A DNA stretch of 64,000 nucleotides from Reyranella sp. (lineage in GTDB: Bacteria > Pseudomonadota > Alphaproteobacteria > Reyranellales > Reyranellaceae): positions 310,001 through 374,000 of the forward strand of contig NZ_SCVC01000011.1 in the NCBI RefSeq assembly GCF_004297405.1, written 5' to 3'. This document shows, one piece after another, positions 16,762-27,984 of the stretch (positions are counted from its first letter, which is position 1; each line of letters begins with the position of its first letter). The translations under genes and the position numbers were made by a program. Below the pieces are notes generated by a model. It made no database searches and was not told where the DNA came from. It worked only from the letters and a program-made list of their open reading frames with translations.

Positions 16762-18105
16762 ATGCGCTGGTGGCCGGCGCGGCGTCGCGCTCCATCCCTG
16801 GCGCGTCGGATGATCCTGGGCCTCGTCGCCTTTCAGGCCTTTGTCGGATTGCTGGAGATTTTCGCCGAGCCGATCGCGTCAGGCCGGTTGTCTTTGCGCC
16901 AATGGTTGGCCGCCGAGCAGGCCGCGCAACTGGTGGCCGCGTCGGTGGACCGCAATGCTATCGGTGAGTTGACCTTCAAGCCGACACCCGACATGTCCGC
17001 CTATATCGCGGCAGCGCCCGATTTCTGGTTCTACGTGACCGACGGCACCGAACTGGTCCGCGGCGGCAGCACCGAGCAGCCGAAATTCGAGCGAGGTCCC
17101 GACGGCAAGCGAGTGGATCCACGACAGGGCACGATGTTCCAACTCGAGACCCAGGTCGGGCGCGTCAACTTGATGCTGGGCGGCGAGCATGGCGAGCTGC
17201 TGGAAGGTGCTTGGGTCTGGCTGGAGGATCGACTGCGCCGCTGGCTGTTTACCCTGGCGATCGTCTCCGTCTGTGTGACGGTGGTGACCATCGCATTGGT
17301 TCAGCTGCTGTTGCGTCCCGTGCGGGCTGCGGCGCGTGCGGCTGCGGCCCTGCAGCCAGGGCAACATGTGCCAGCGCTACCCGAGGCGGGTGTGCCCCTC
17401 GAGATTCTGCCCCTAGTCAGTGCCACCAATGCCGCGTTCGACCGACTGGAGCGGGAGCATAGTCGCCAACGCCGCTTCATCGCCAATGCCGCGCACGAAT
17501 TGCGCACGCCGATCGCCATCCTGGGTATCAGGCTCGACGAACTACCCGAGGGACAGACCAAGCATCGGCTGCGCCAGGACGTCCGGCGCCTCACCATGTT
17601 GGCCAACCAGCTCCTCGATCTCGAACGTTTGCAACATTCCGGTGGACCGCAGTTGGACCGCCGGGTCGATATGGTGGCCCTTGCGCGGGAGGTCGTTGCT
17701 GAAATCGGACCACTGGCCGTCGACAGTGGCGGAACGCTCGCCTTCCGAAGCGCGTTGCGGCAGCTCAATGTCGCGGGTGATGAACAGGCGTTACGTGGTG
17801 TCCTTCTCAACCTCATCAGCAACGCCCTGACCCATGGTGGGCGCGGCGTGAGTGTGGAGGTGCGTATCGACGTCGATGGGTCGATCGTCGTGGCCGACGG
17901 TGGCGTGGGGGTCACGGTCGAGGCGCGCGAACGCATCTTCGAAGCGTTTCAGCGCGCCAGTGAAGGTTCGGCCGGCGCCGGCCTCGGCCTCTACATCGTG
18001 CGCGAAGTGCTGAGCGCCCACCGTGCGCAGATCGAATTGCGCGACGGCAGGCCCGGAGCGGTCTTCCGTATCCGCTTCGACGACATGGCGCGCTGGTCGG
18101 CCTAG
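16762..18105 (+). CDS. Membrane-bound sensor histidine kinase
   Basis: 447 residues, starting on the base after the regulator stop. One transmembrane helix lies near residues 13-35 and another near 158-182 (LFTLAIVSVCVTVVTIALVQLLL), enclosing a periplasmic sensor region of about 120 residues. A HAMP-like linker follows, then the H-box NAAHELRTPIA with His245, the N-box LNLISNALTHG and the G-box GAGLGLYIV. All catalytic elements look intact. It should phosphorylate the adjacent OmpR-type protein. Its last four bases overlap the 3' end of the convergent TauE/SafE gene. Confidence 0.93.
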   Translation: MRWWPARRRAPSLARRMILGLVAFQAFVGLLEIFAEPIASGRLSLRQWLAAEQAAQLVAASVDRNAIGELTFKPTPDMSAYIAAAPDFWFYVTDGTELVRGGSTEQPKFERGPDGKRVDPRQGTMFQLETQVGRVNLMLGGEHGELLEGAWVWLEDRLRRWLFTLAIVSVCVTVVTIALVQLLLRPVRAAARAAAALQPGQHVPALPEAGVPLEILPLVSATNAAFDRLEREHSRQRRFIANAAHELRTPIAILGIRLDELPEGQTKHRLRQDVRRLTMLANQLLDLERLQHSGGPQLDRRVDMVALAREVVAEIGPLAVDSGGTLAFRSALRQLNVAGDEQALRGVLLNLISNALTHGGRGVSVEVRIDVDGSIVVADGGVGVTVEARERIFEAFQRASEGSAGAGLGLYIVREVLSAHRAQIELRDGRPGAVFRIRFDDMARWSA

Positions 18106-18827
18106 CGGAAAGCTGACGACAGAAGCACCAACCCAGCTACGGCCATCACGATATCGAGCAAGCGCTGGAAAACCCTGGTGCTGAGCCGCTCGACGACCAT
18201 GCGCGCGATATAGGTGCCGGCCATGACAGACGACCCCGAGATCAGGCCTTTGATCAGGATGTCCATAGGCAGGGCGCCGAAGTGCTGGAAGGTGATGGCC
18301 TTGCTGATGTAGAGCGCGAGCGAGCCCGCGGCCTCGGTCGCGATGAACGCGCCCTTCACGAGCCCATGTGCGGCGAAGGCGGGGACGCTGAGTGGTCCGG
18401 TCGAGACGACGATGCCGGTCAGGAAGCCGATGACGGCACCGGCCAGGGCCATGCCGCCGTAACCCAGAACGATGTTGCGGGCGGCGAGCCAGTGGCGGCC
18501 CGGGATCATCGCCAGAAAGAAGAGGCCGAGTGCCAGATCGACGGTCCGTTCCGGCAGCATCAGCAGGGTGCGGGCGCCAAGTGCGGCTGCCGGAATGCCG
18601 CCCAACGCATAGGCTGTGCAGGCCCGCCAATCGATGTCGCGCCACCACGCGGTGATCTTGGCGAAGTTCGACATCAACGCCACGACCGTCATGATCGGCA
18701 CGGCCTCTCGCGGCCCGAAGGCAAAGACCAGAACCGGCAGCAGGATGACCGTGGCGCCGGTGCCGACAATGCCGCTGACGACTCCGGCGACCAGTCCCAC
18801 CGCGAGGACGAGGGCGTAGGTCAGCAT
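18102..18827 (-). CDS. TauE/SafE-family (TSUP) membrane transporter
   Basis: 241 residues with about seven to eight hydrophobic helices. GLVAGVVSGIVGTGATVILLPVL near the start and the repeated GxxTGxVVSTGPLSVPAF in the second half are the two half-repeats of the TauE/SafE family. Members export or take up sulfite, sulfoacetate or other organosulfur anions. The gene lies 28 bp downstream of the MetH cobalamin module on the same strand and may be the last gene of the methionine operon, which would connect it to sulfur metabolism. A 20-bp perfect palindrome fills most of that gap. Confidence 0.85.
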   Translation of the reverse strand: MLTYALVLAVGLVAGVVSGIVGTGATVILLPVLVFAFGPREAVPIMTVVALMSNFAKITAWWRDIDWRACTAYALGGIPAAALGARTLLMLPERTVDLALGLFFLAMIPGRHWLAARNIVLGYGGMALAGAVIGFLTGIVVSTGPLSVPAFAAHGLVKGAFIATEAAGSLALYISKAITFQHFGALPMDILIKGLISGSSVMAGTYIARMVVERLSTRVFQRLLDIVMAVAGLVLLSSAFR

Positions 18828-18847
18828 GCCGGGAGCATGCTCCCGGC
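18828..18847. promoter_or_regulatory. 20-bp perfect palindrome between metH and the TSUP gene
   Basis: GCCGGGAGCATGCTCCCGGC reads the same on both strands and sits directly against the TSUP start codon (18827), 8 bp after the metH stop codon. As RNA it could form a very stable hairpin that pairs the GGGAG SD-like sequence of the TSUP gene. No T-run follows, so it is not a standard intrinsic terminator. It may reduce TSUP translation or act as a protein-binding site. Confidence 0.5.
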
Positions 18848-18855
18848 GACGGCGA

Positions 18856-21506
<2,651 letters not shown>

Positions 21507-21507
<1 letters not shown>

Positions 21508-22577
21508 CAGAAGAAACTCGCTGCTTCCATTCCGGAGAGGCGTAGCGCCGGCGGCAGCACCTGCCACGTGCGCGGCTTCACGCCCTTGACCGCCTCGGCG
21601 ATTGCTTTGATGTGGCCGGGCGTCGTGCCGCAGCAACCGCCGACCACGTTCAGCCAGCCGTTCTCGGCCCAGCCCTTGACCAGCTTGCCGGTCATCTCCG
21701 GCGGCTCGTCATAGGCACCGAGCTCGTTGGGCAAGCCGGCGTTGGGATAGACGCAGAGCATGCTGTCGACCTGCGGGTTCAGCGCCTGCACATAGGGGTG
21801 CAGTTCGGTCGCGCCGAAGCTGCAGTTCAGCCCCATTGTGATCGGCTTGGCGTGACGCACCGAATGCCAGAAGGCCTCGACCGTCTGGCCCGAGAGGTTG
21901 CGGCCGGCGAGGTCGGTCAGGGTCATGGACACCATCACCGGGAGCACTTCGCCGCGCGCTTCGCCCGCCTCATCGGCCGCGACGAGGGCCGCCTTGGCGT
22001 TCAGCGTGTCGAACACCGTCTCGACCAGGATGAAGTCGACGCCACCGTCCAACAGGCCGTCGATCTGCTCGCGGTACATGTCCTTCACTTCGTCGAAGGT
22101 CACGGCGCGATAACCCGGATCGTTGACGTTGGGTGAGACGGAAAGCGTCTTGTTGGTCGGGCCGAGGGCGCCCGCGACAAAGCGTGGCTTGGCCGGATCG
22201 CGCGCCGTCGCGGCATCGGCGCAGGCGCGCGTCAGCTTGGCAGCCGCGAGATTAATCTCGCGCGCCATGCCGCTGATGCCATAGTCCGAAAGGCTGATCG
22301 AGTTGGCATTGAAGGTGTTGGTCGCCACGATATCCGCGCCGGCGTCGAGATAGGCGTTGCAGATCTCGGAGATCACGTCGGGCCGCGTCAGGTTCAGAAG
22401 GTCGTTGTTGCCCTTCTGATCGTGGTTGCCGAGCGTGTCCTTGAATTGAGGACCGCCGCGATAGCCTGCCTCGTCCAGGCGATAGCTCTGGATCATCGAG
22501 CCATAGGGCCCGTCCTTGATCAGGATACGCTCGCTGCCGATCTCGCGCAGCTGTTCGGCTTTCTCTTCCCGTGTCAT
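21507..22577 (-). CDS. Homocysteine S-methyltransferase domain protein (N-terminal module of split MetH)
   Basis: 356 residues. [20 protein letters not shown] resembles the MetH N-terminal barrel. The three zinc-binding cysteines are visible: one in MGLNCSFGA and the adjacent pair in [12 protein letters not shown]. The zinc activates homocysteine thiol for methyl transfer from cobalamin held by the downstream gene product. It starts four bases inside metF and its own stop overlaps metH, so all three are translationally coupled. A free-standing betaine-homocysteine methyltransferase is the alternative, but the position directly before the headless MetH favours the split-MetH reading. Confidence 0.93.
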
Positions 22578-23488
22578 CGCGGACGTACTCCCAGCAGATG
22601 GCAGATCGCGAAGGTGAGATCCGCACGGTTCAGCGTGTAGAAGTGGAACTGCTCGACGCCTTCGCTCTGCAGGCGGCGGCAGAGGTCACCCGCAACAGTG
22701 GCGGCGATCAGACGGCGCGTCTCGACATCGTCGTCCAACCCGTCGAACAGGTTGGCGAGCCAGGCCGGTACCTTCGAGCCGCAGAGGCCCGCCATCTTGG
22801 TGATGCCCTGGAAATTCGAGACCGGCATGATGCCTGGCACCACGGGCACGTGGACGCCCGCCGCGGCGGCGCTGTCGCGGAAGCGCAGGAAGTCGTCGGC
22901 CTCGAAGAAGAACTGCGTGATGCACCGGTCGGCGCCAGCATCGACCTTGCGCTTCAGGTTCTCGAGGTCGGCCTTGGCATCGGCTGAATCCGGATGTTTC
23001 TCGGGATAGCCCGCGACGCTGATCTGGAACGGCCCGATCTTCTTCAGGCCGGCGACCAGCGCAGCAGCATTCTCATAGCCGCCCGGATGGACGCTGTACT
23101 TGCCGCCCATGCCGCCCGGTGGATCGCCGCGCAGTGCCACGATGTGGCGGATACCGGCATCCCAATAGGCACGGGCGACGTCGTCGATCTCGCCCTGGGT
23201 CGCGGCAACGCAGGTGAGGTGAGCGGCTGCATCGATGCCGGTTTCGGATTTCAGGCGGGCAACGGTCTCGTGTGTGCGCTGGCGTGTCGATCCGCCCGCA
23301 CCGTAGGTCACCGAGAAGAAGGTGGGGTGGAGTGGCGTCAGGCGGCTGACGGTTTCCCAAAGCGTACGCTCCGCTGCCTCGGTCCTGGGCGGCGAGAACT
23401 CGAAGGAGACTTTCAGCCGCTGCGGTGCCCGTGCGGGAAACTCGGCGGCATGAGTGCTCGTGCTGAGTGGACCCGTATCGGGGCTCAT
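22574..23488 (-). CDS. metF: 5,10-methylenetetrahydrofolate reductase
   Basis: 304 residues from ATG 23488, with AAGGAG 8 bp upstream; an upstream ATG would only add part of the preceding gene in another frame. KVSFEFSPPRTEAAE contains the catalytic Glu of the MetF family, SVTYGAGGSTRQRTH the FAD/NADH site and ALRGDPPGG the flavin loop. QFFFEADDFLRF is the conserved substrate region. It makes 5-methyl-THF, the methyl donor for the MetH modules encoded next. The start overlaps the ArsR-methyltransferase stop (ATGA) and the stop overlaps the next start (4 bp). Confidence 0.95.
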   Translation of the reverse strand: MSPDTGPLSTSTHAAEFPARAPQRLKVSFEFSPPRTEAAERTLWETVSRLTPLHPTFFSVTYGAGGSTRQRTHETVARLKSETGIDAAAHLTCVAATQGEIDDVARAYWDAGIRHIVALRGDPPGGMGGKYSVHPGGYENAAALVAGLKKIGPFQISVAGYPEKHPDSADAKADLENLKRKVDAGADRCITQFFFEADDFLRFRDSAAAAGVHVPVVPGIMPVSNFQGITKMAGLCGSKVPAWLANLFDGLDDDVETRRLIAATVAGDLCRRLQSEGVEQFHFYTLNRADLTFAICHLLGVRPR

Positions 23489-24465
23489 CGGGAAACTCCT
23501 TGGGCGGGAAGAATGGTGGGTCGCGCGGTGGCGCGGGCCGGCAGCTCGCGCTCGCCGCGCCAGATGCCGGTCATCAGGCGCCGGCCGGGGAAGTGGATCG
23601 GCTCCAGCGGGTTGAGGCCAGCACTGCGCAGCCAACCCTGCACTTGATTGTCGGCAAAACCGAGATGGACGTGGGCATGCTCGCGCTTCAGCTCGACGAG
23701 GTCGTGCGGCGAGAAATCGACCACCAGCACCGTGCCGCCCGGACGCACGACACGCGCGGCCTCGGACAGGGCGGCGGCGGGATCGTCGGCGTAGTGCAGC
23801 ACGTGATGGATGGTCACGACGTCGAAGCTGTCGGCTTCGAAGGGCAGGGCATACATGTCGCCCTGGCGGATGTCGGCATTGTCGACGCCAGCCCGCGCGA
23901 GATTGGCTCGGGCCAGCGCCAGCATCTCGCGCGACTGGTCGACGCCAATGGCCTGTTCGACCTTGGGCGCCAGCACTTCGAGCAGTCGACCGGTGCCGGT
24001 GCCGATATCGAGCAGTCGGCGGGCGGACAGCGGCAGGTGATGGGCGAGGGCCCGTTCGATCTCGCGGTCGGCGACGTGGAGCGCGCGGAGCTCGTCCCAG
24101 CGCTGGGCATTATCGCGGAAGAAACGCACAGCGGCGGTCTGGCGGCGCTGCTGCAGGGCGTCGAGCCGGGCACGGTCGGCGGCAATCCGGGGATGCTTGG
24201 GATCGAGGCGGCGGACGAATTCGTGGACGAGGGCGGCATCTTCACCGCTCGGCGCCAGCCGGAAGCGCGTGAACTGCGCCTCCCGGAAACGCTCCAGCAG
24301 GCCGGCTTCGACCAGGAGCTTCAGGTGGCGCGAGACGCGTGGCTGGCTCTGCCCCAGCACGTGGACATAGTCGCTGACCGTCAGATCCTCGCGGGCCGCC
24401 AGCGCCAGGATGCGCAGCCGTGTGTCCTCGGCGGCTGCTCGCAGCAAGGTAAGCAGATGATCCAT
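23485..24465 (-). CDS. ArsR-type regulator fused to a SAM methyltransferase
   Basis: 326 residues. The N-terminal 90 are an ArsR winged helix (LLRAAAEDTRLRILALAAREDLTVSDYVHVLGQSQPRVSRHLKLL), with no cysteine metal site visible in the recognition helix. From about residue 145 a class I methyltransferase follows, with motif I LLDIGTGTGRLLEVLA and motif EQAIGVDQSREML, resembling UbiE/Methyltransf_11. The fusion is the first gene of the methionine operon and probably senses SAM or SAH through the second domain to control metF and metH, which is an inference supported by position. An imperfect palindrome lies 13 bp upstream of its start. Confidence 0.9.
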   Translation of the reverse strand: MDHLLTLLRAAAEDTRLRILALAAREDLTVSDYVHVLGQSQPRVSRHLKLLVEAGLLERFREAQFTRFRLAPSGEDAALVHEFVRRLDPKHPRIAADRARLDALQQRRQTAAVRFFRDNAQRWDELRALHVADREIERALAHHLPLSARRLLDIGTGTGRLLEVLAPKVEQAIGVDQSREMLALARANLARAGVDNADIRQGDMYALPFEADSFDVVTIHHVLHYADDPAAALSEAARVVRPGGTVLVVDFSPHDLVELKREHAHVHLGFADNQVQGWLRSAGLNPLEPIHFPGRRLMTGIWRGERELPARATARPTILPAQGVSR

Positions 24466-24477
24466 AGATTAAAGAAT

Positions 24478-24493
24478 ATAAGCATATCTTTAT
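24478..24493. promoter_or_regulatory. Operator-like palindrome before the methionine operon
   Basis: ATAAGCATATCTTTAT has arms ATAA/TTAT around a central ATAT (an imperfect dyad), in a short AT-rich island of 24466-24500 that contrasts with the GC-rich surroundings. It lies 13 bp upstream of the ArsR-methyltransferase start, where an autoregulator would block the promoter or ribosome. ArsR-family proteins usually bind AT-rich dyads of this kind. Confidence 0.45.
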
Positions 24494-24619
24494 GTATGCA
24501 ACACCAAAAAGCATCGATTGCGCGGGGGCGGAAAAATTGTAGCGCGAGAGTCACGATACAACTGTGTCTCTTCGGGCCCCTTCAAAGCGCACCGTGCGTG
24601 TGCGACACTCGGCACCTGT

Positions 24620-24641
24620 GCGGCGCTCTGCGCCGCCTTTT
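24620..24641 (+). terminator. Intrinsic-terminator-like hairpin in the mlaA leader
   Basis: GCGGCGC-tct-GCGCCGC forms a perfect 7-bp GC stem with a 3-base loop, followed by CTTTTGTT. It reads as a short rho-independent terminator on the plus strand. No plus-strand gene ends upstream, so it would act on mlaA's own leader transcript, or on read-through from elsewhere. The T-tract is short, so the call is tentative. Confidence 0.4.
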
Positions 24642-24717
24642 GTTCCAGGGGCCAATGCCTTGGGGCGGACGGAATGAACTCAGGGTTGCGTGTATGATCG
24701 ACGGTGTGAGGAAAGCC

Positions 24718-25503
24718 ATGGCTGCAAGCATCCGCCGATCGGTTGTTGCGCTTGCCTTATGTGGCGGTCTTGTCGGGGGCTGCGCGAGTGGGGACACCGG
24801 CGCCGCCGAGGTCTGGGACCCGCTCGAAACGCCCAATCGCTTCATCTTCTCCATCAATCGCGCCGTCGACATCATCGCGCTGCGACCGCTCGCGGTCATG
24901 TATCGCGATCTCGTGCCGGATCGGGCGCAAACGTCGGTTCGCAACGCGCTCGACAATCTCGGAGAGCCGGTCACCGCGATCAACGAAGTGTTCCAGGGCG
25001 ACCCGAGCCGCGCTGCCACCACGGTGGCGCGCTTCCTGGTGAACTCGACCATCGGCTTGGCCGGCCTGTTCGATGTCGCGGCGAGTTTTGGGCTGGAGCG
25101 CACCAAGGAAGATGCGGGCAAGACGATCGGCATGTGGGCCGGTGTCGAACCCGAGAATGGCGGCTTCTATCTCATGCTGCCGCTCGTCGGTCCGTCCAAC
25201 GCACGTGACGGTACGGGCATGATGATGGACTATCTCGTTGATCCGTTCCGCATCCTCACGTTCAACCTCGCTGGCGGCAATTGGGACGCCTGGCAGTTCG
25301 GGCGCTACGGCGCCAACGTGATCGACTATCGCTCCCGCACGATCTTCGCGCTGGACGATCTCGAGAGGAACAGTGTCGACTATTATGCGGCGCTTCGCTC
25401 AGCCTACACGCAGAATCGCGCGGATGCGATCCGCCAGAAGCGTGAGAAGACCGATACCAAGAGCGAACTGGAGCGCCGCGAAAACCTCTCGCTGGTGAAG
25501 TAG
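24718..25503 (+). CDS. mlaA: MlaA/VacJ-family outer-membrane lipoprotein
   Basis: 261 residues from ATG 24718, chosen for the GAGG SD 6 bp upstream and because the lipoprotein signal (basic start, hydrophobic core, VGGC lipobox) begins there; ATG 24694 is an alternative. The mature protein matches MlaA: VWDPLETPNRFIFSINRAVD, PLAVMYRDLVPD, the amphipathic segment FLVNSTIGLAGLFDVA and GFYLMLPLVGPSNARD. MlaA removes mislocalised phospholipids from the outer leaflet and hands them to periplasmic MlaC, whose gene follows at 25573. A 25-residue charged tail follows. The inner-membrane MlaFEDB genes are not in this window. Confidence 0.92.
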   Translation: MAASIRRSVVALALCGGLVGGCASGDTGAAEVWDPLETPNRFIFSINRAVDIIALRPLAVMYRDLVPDRAQTSVRNALDNLGEPVTAINEVFQGDPSRAATTVARFLVNSTIGLAGLFDVAASFGLERTKEDAGKTIGMWAGVEPENGGFYLMLPLVGPSNARDGTGMMMDYLVDPFRILTFNLAGGNWDAWQFGRYGANVIDYRSRTIFALDDLERNSVDYYAALRSAYTQNRADAIRQKREKTDTKSELERRENLSLVK

Positions 25504-25572
25504 CGGGAGGGGCTGCGGCGCTGGTGCGTTGATGCCGCGTCTGGGCTAGAACCTCCTTCCTTCAGTCTTATC

Positions 25573-26172
25573 ATGGAGCGAACGGTGCCACTGCTCGCCT
25601 ATCGTCGTGTCGTTTTTCGCCTCGCCGTCGCTGCCGCTGTTTCGGTTGCGGCCTTTCCTGCCATGGCTGCTGATCCGTCGCAGCTCGTGCAGAGCACGGC
25701 GCAGCAGGTGATCGATATCGTCAAGACCAAGACCGGTGCTGATCGCCAAGCCGCGATCCTGCAGGTGCTGCAGACGAAGTTCGACCTGCCGGCGATGGGT
25801 CGCTCGGCGCTCGGCACGCACTGGAATCAGGCTACCGAGGACCAGCGCACGCGCTTTCTCAAGGCCGTTGCTACTGCCGAGGCTCGCGCTTACAGCGAGC
25901 GGTTCGGCCAGTATGGCGGCCAGACGTTGACCGTCGGCAAGGTGACGCCGCGCGCCAATGGCGTGACGATCGTCGACAGCCGGCTGAATCAGAAAACCGG
26001 CCAGCCGATCAAGCTCGAGTGGGAGGTCCGCAACGACCGTATCACCGACGTGAAGGTCGAGGGCGTCAGCATGGTCATGACTAGACGTTCGGATTTCAAT
26101 TCCTACATCCAGAACCATGGCGGAAAAGTGGACGCCCTGGTGCAGGAACTGGAAACCCGGGCCGCTCGCTGA
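25573..26172 (+). CDS. mlaC: MlaC/Ttg2D-family periplasmic phospholipid-binding protein
   Basis: 199 residues with a Sec signal cleaved near AMAAD. The mature part follows the MlaC pattern: QQVIDIVKT, FDLPAMGRSALG, QRTRFLKAVATAEARAYSERFGQY and IVDSRLNQ.. with a C-terminal DFNSYIQNHGGKVDALVQEL. MlaC ferries phospholipids between MlaA and the inner-membrane ABC complex. It lies 69 bp after mlaA with no terminator, so the two are probably co-transcribed, as is usual in alphaproteobacteria lacking a contiguous mla operon. Confidence 0.9.
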   Translation: MERTVPLLAYRRVVFRLAVAAAVSVAAFPAMAADPSQLVQSTAQQVIDIVKTKTGADRQAAILQVLQTKFDLPAMGRSALGTHWNQATEDQRTRFLKAVATAEARAYSERFGQYGGQTLTVGKVTPRANGVTIVDSRLNQKTGQPIKLEWEVRNDRITDVKVEGVSMVMTRRSDFNSYIQNHGGKVDALVQELETRAAR

Positions 26173-26258
26173 TCTCCCATAAAGTTGGGATGGAGTTTGG
26201 GGCCGAATTTGCGCCTGTAATGCGTTCGACGTAGTCTTCCCCTAGGGAGGCGCATCGA

Positions 26259-26293
26259 TCGCTTCGCAGGTCATCGAGACGGTCGCGAAGCGA
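26259..26293 (+). promoter_or_regulatory. Hairpin abutting the cysE ribosome-binding site
   Basis: TCGCTTCGC (26259-26267) and GCGAAGCGA (26285-26293) form a perfect 9-bp stem with a 17-base loop. The right arm ends one base before the SD (GGAG at 26295-26298) of cysE. In the mRNA it would sit immediately upstream of the SD and could affect ribosome loading. No known cysteine- or SAM-binding RNA fold is recognised in it. Confidence 0.4.
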
Positions 26294-26304
26294 AGGAGAG
26301 CGCC

Positions 26305-27126
26305 ATGGACAGCGCAGTTGCCAAGAATGCGGCCAGCAATTCGGCCGAGCTGAGGACGGTCGATCCGGTCTGGGGCCGGATTCGCGAGGCGGCCCTCGCG
26401 GCTGCGGCCGCCGAGCCGGTTCTGGCTGGCACCCTCCACGCCACGATCCTGAGCCAACCCAGGTTCGAGAACGCGTTGAGCTATCATCTGGCCCGGCTCA
26501 CGGGCACGACCGAGGTGCCGGCGGCGCTGATCCGCCAGACCTTCGACGAGGCGCTGACCGCCGATCAGGGCATCGGGCTCGCCGCGCGGGCCGACATCAT
26601 GGCTGTCGCCGAGCGTGACCCCGCCTGCACGTCCCATCTCGATCCGCTGCTCTGGTTCAAGGGCTACCATGCCCTCCAGACCTATCGGGTGGCGCATTGG
26701 CTTTGGCTGCAGGGCCGCCAGGCGCTGGCCCATTACCTGCAGAGCCGCGCAAGCGCGCTCTTCGGGCTCGACATCCATCCCGGCGCGGTGATCGGCAAAG
26801 GCATCTTCATCGACCACGGCACAGGCGTGGTGATCGGCGAAACGGCCGTCGTCGAGGATGGCGTTTCCATGCTGCATGGCGTGACTCTGGGCGGCACGGG
26901 CAAGGAGCGCGGTGACCGCCATCCCAAGGTGCGCCGCGGCGTGCTGCTGGGCGCCGGCGCCAAGGTGCTGGGCAATATCGAGATCGGTGCCTGCGCCAAG
27001 ATTGCTGCCGGCAGCGTCGTGCTCGATCCTGTGCCGGCCGGCTGCACGGCCGCCGGTGTGCCGGCGCGCATCATCGGTTGCGTCGATGTGCCGGAACCGG
27101 CGCTGGAGATGGATCAGCGGATCTGA
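26305..27126 (+). CDS. cysE: Serine O-acetyltransferase
   Basis: 273 residues, start ATG 26305. The N-terminal helical domain (to about 150) contains DPLLWFKGYHALQTYRVAHW, and the left-handed beta-helix hexapeptide repeats include IHPGAVIGKGIFIDHGTGVVIGE with the catalytic Asp/His pair and GVTLGGTGKERGDRHPKVRRGVLLGAGAKVLGN. The ending MDQRI has the C-terminal Ile of enzymes that dock into CysK. It acetylates serine with acetyl-CoA as the first step of cysteine synthesis and is normally feedback-inhibited by cysteine. The gene stands alone, 132 bp after mlaC. Confidence 0.95.
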   Translation: MDSAVAKNAASNSAELRTVDPVWGRIREAALAAAAAEPVLAGTLHATILSQPRFENALSYHLARLTGTTEVPAALIRQTFDEALTADQGIGLAARADIMAVAERDPACTSHLDPLLWFKGYHALQTYRVAHWLWLQGRQALAHYLQSRASALFGLDIHPGAVIGKGIFIDHGTGVVIGETAVVEDGVSMLHGVTLGGTGKERGDRHPKVRRGVLLGAGAKVLGNIEIGACAKIAAGSVVLDPVPAGCTAAGVPARIIGCVDVPEPALEMDQRI

Positions 27127-27132
27127 TCCGGC

Positions 27133-27984
27133 GTGGGGGACAAGGTGGCGCACAATTTCGCGGGCCTAGCGCTTCACCTCTGGACGATCGATACCACACC
27201 ACTCGAAGCGGCTCTCAAGGCTGCCAAAGCAGCGGGCTTCGATGCCGTCGAACTGCGCCGGGTCGACTTCAAGCGCTGCCATGAACGCGGCCTATCGAAT
27301 GAAGCCGTTCTCACCCTGATCCGGGATAGCGGCCTGAAGGTCAGCGCCGTCGGTGCGGAGTATGGTTGGACTTTCGCGGCCAAGGACGATCGCGAACGCT
27401 TGTTCGCATCGCTAGAGGAGACCTGCGAGAACGCCGTCGCCCTAGGCTGTGCGACCGTGATGAGCGGCATTGGTCCCGGGACCGCGCCATTCGACGAGGG
27501 CGTGGCCAATGTCCGGCGTGCCGGCGAAATCGTCGCGCGCCATGGCCTCAGGCTGGCGCTCGAATATCAGTTCCAGCACCCGATCGTGCGCAACCTCGAC
27601 ATCCTGCGCGATCTCATCGCGCGCGCTGCCCAGCCGAGCGTAGGGCTGCTGCTCGACGCCTATCACTTGCAACGCGGCGGCAGGCCCGGCCGAGGCTTCG
27701 AGGAGGTCTCTGGCCCGGAGATCTTTTATGTGCAGTTCAGCGACGTGCCCGATGGGCCGCCCAACGGCGTGCCGCCGACCGATCGATTGCCGCCCGGCAA
27801 GGGTATCGTGCGCTGGAGCGACCTCTTCCAGTCACTCGCCGCCAAGGGTTACGGCGGCTTCCTGAGCTACGAAGCGCCTAATCCTGCGCACTGGGCACGC
27901 GACGCGGCCGACGTCGCCCGCGAGGGCGAAGAGGCCACGCGCCGTGCCCTCATGCAAACCTTCGGGCGGGCGTCCCAAGCTTAG
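27133..27984 (+). CDS. Sugar phosphate isomerase/epimerase family TIM barrel
   Basis: 283 residues from GTG 27133; GTG 27145 is an alternative, as the fold begins at [29 protein letters not shown]. The xylose-isomerase-like AP-endonuclease 2 barrel is followed with [10 protein letters not shown] (metal-binding Glu), [14 protein letters not shown] (Asp/His pair) and a terminal GFLSYEAPN (Glu). Members isomerise hydroxypyruvate, tagatose, inosose and similar keto sugars. It starts six bases after cysE on the same strand, so co-transcription is likely but a functional link is not clear. It overlaps the convergent ettA by 4 bp. Confidence 0.82.
   Translation: MGDKVAHNFAGLALHLWTIDTTPLEAALKAAKAAGFDAVELRRVDFKRCHERGLSNEAVLTLIRDSGLKVSAVGAEYGWTFAAKDDRERLFASLEETCENAVALGCATVMSGIGPGTAPFDEGVANVRRAGEIVARHGLRLALEYQFQHPIVRNLDILRDLIARAAQPSVGLLLDAYHLQRGGRPGRGFEEVSGPEIFYVQFSDVPDGPPNGVPPTDRLPPGKGIVRWSDLFQSLAAKGYGGFLSYEAPNPAHWARDAADVAREGEEATRRALMQTFGRASQA

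Noticed and set aside
24466..24717. SAM riboswitch in the methionine operon leader
   Set aside because: The region before the ArsR gene is short and AT-rich; I could not find a fold matching the SAM-I or SAM-II patterns. A covariance-model scan would settle it.
23467..24717. Long plus-strand frame continuous with mlaA
   Set aside because: Its upstream 417 residues are opposite the ArsR-methyltransferase gene. The lipoprotein signal and SD place the start at 24718.
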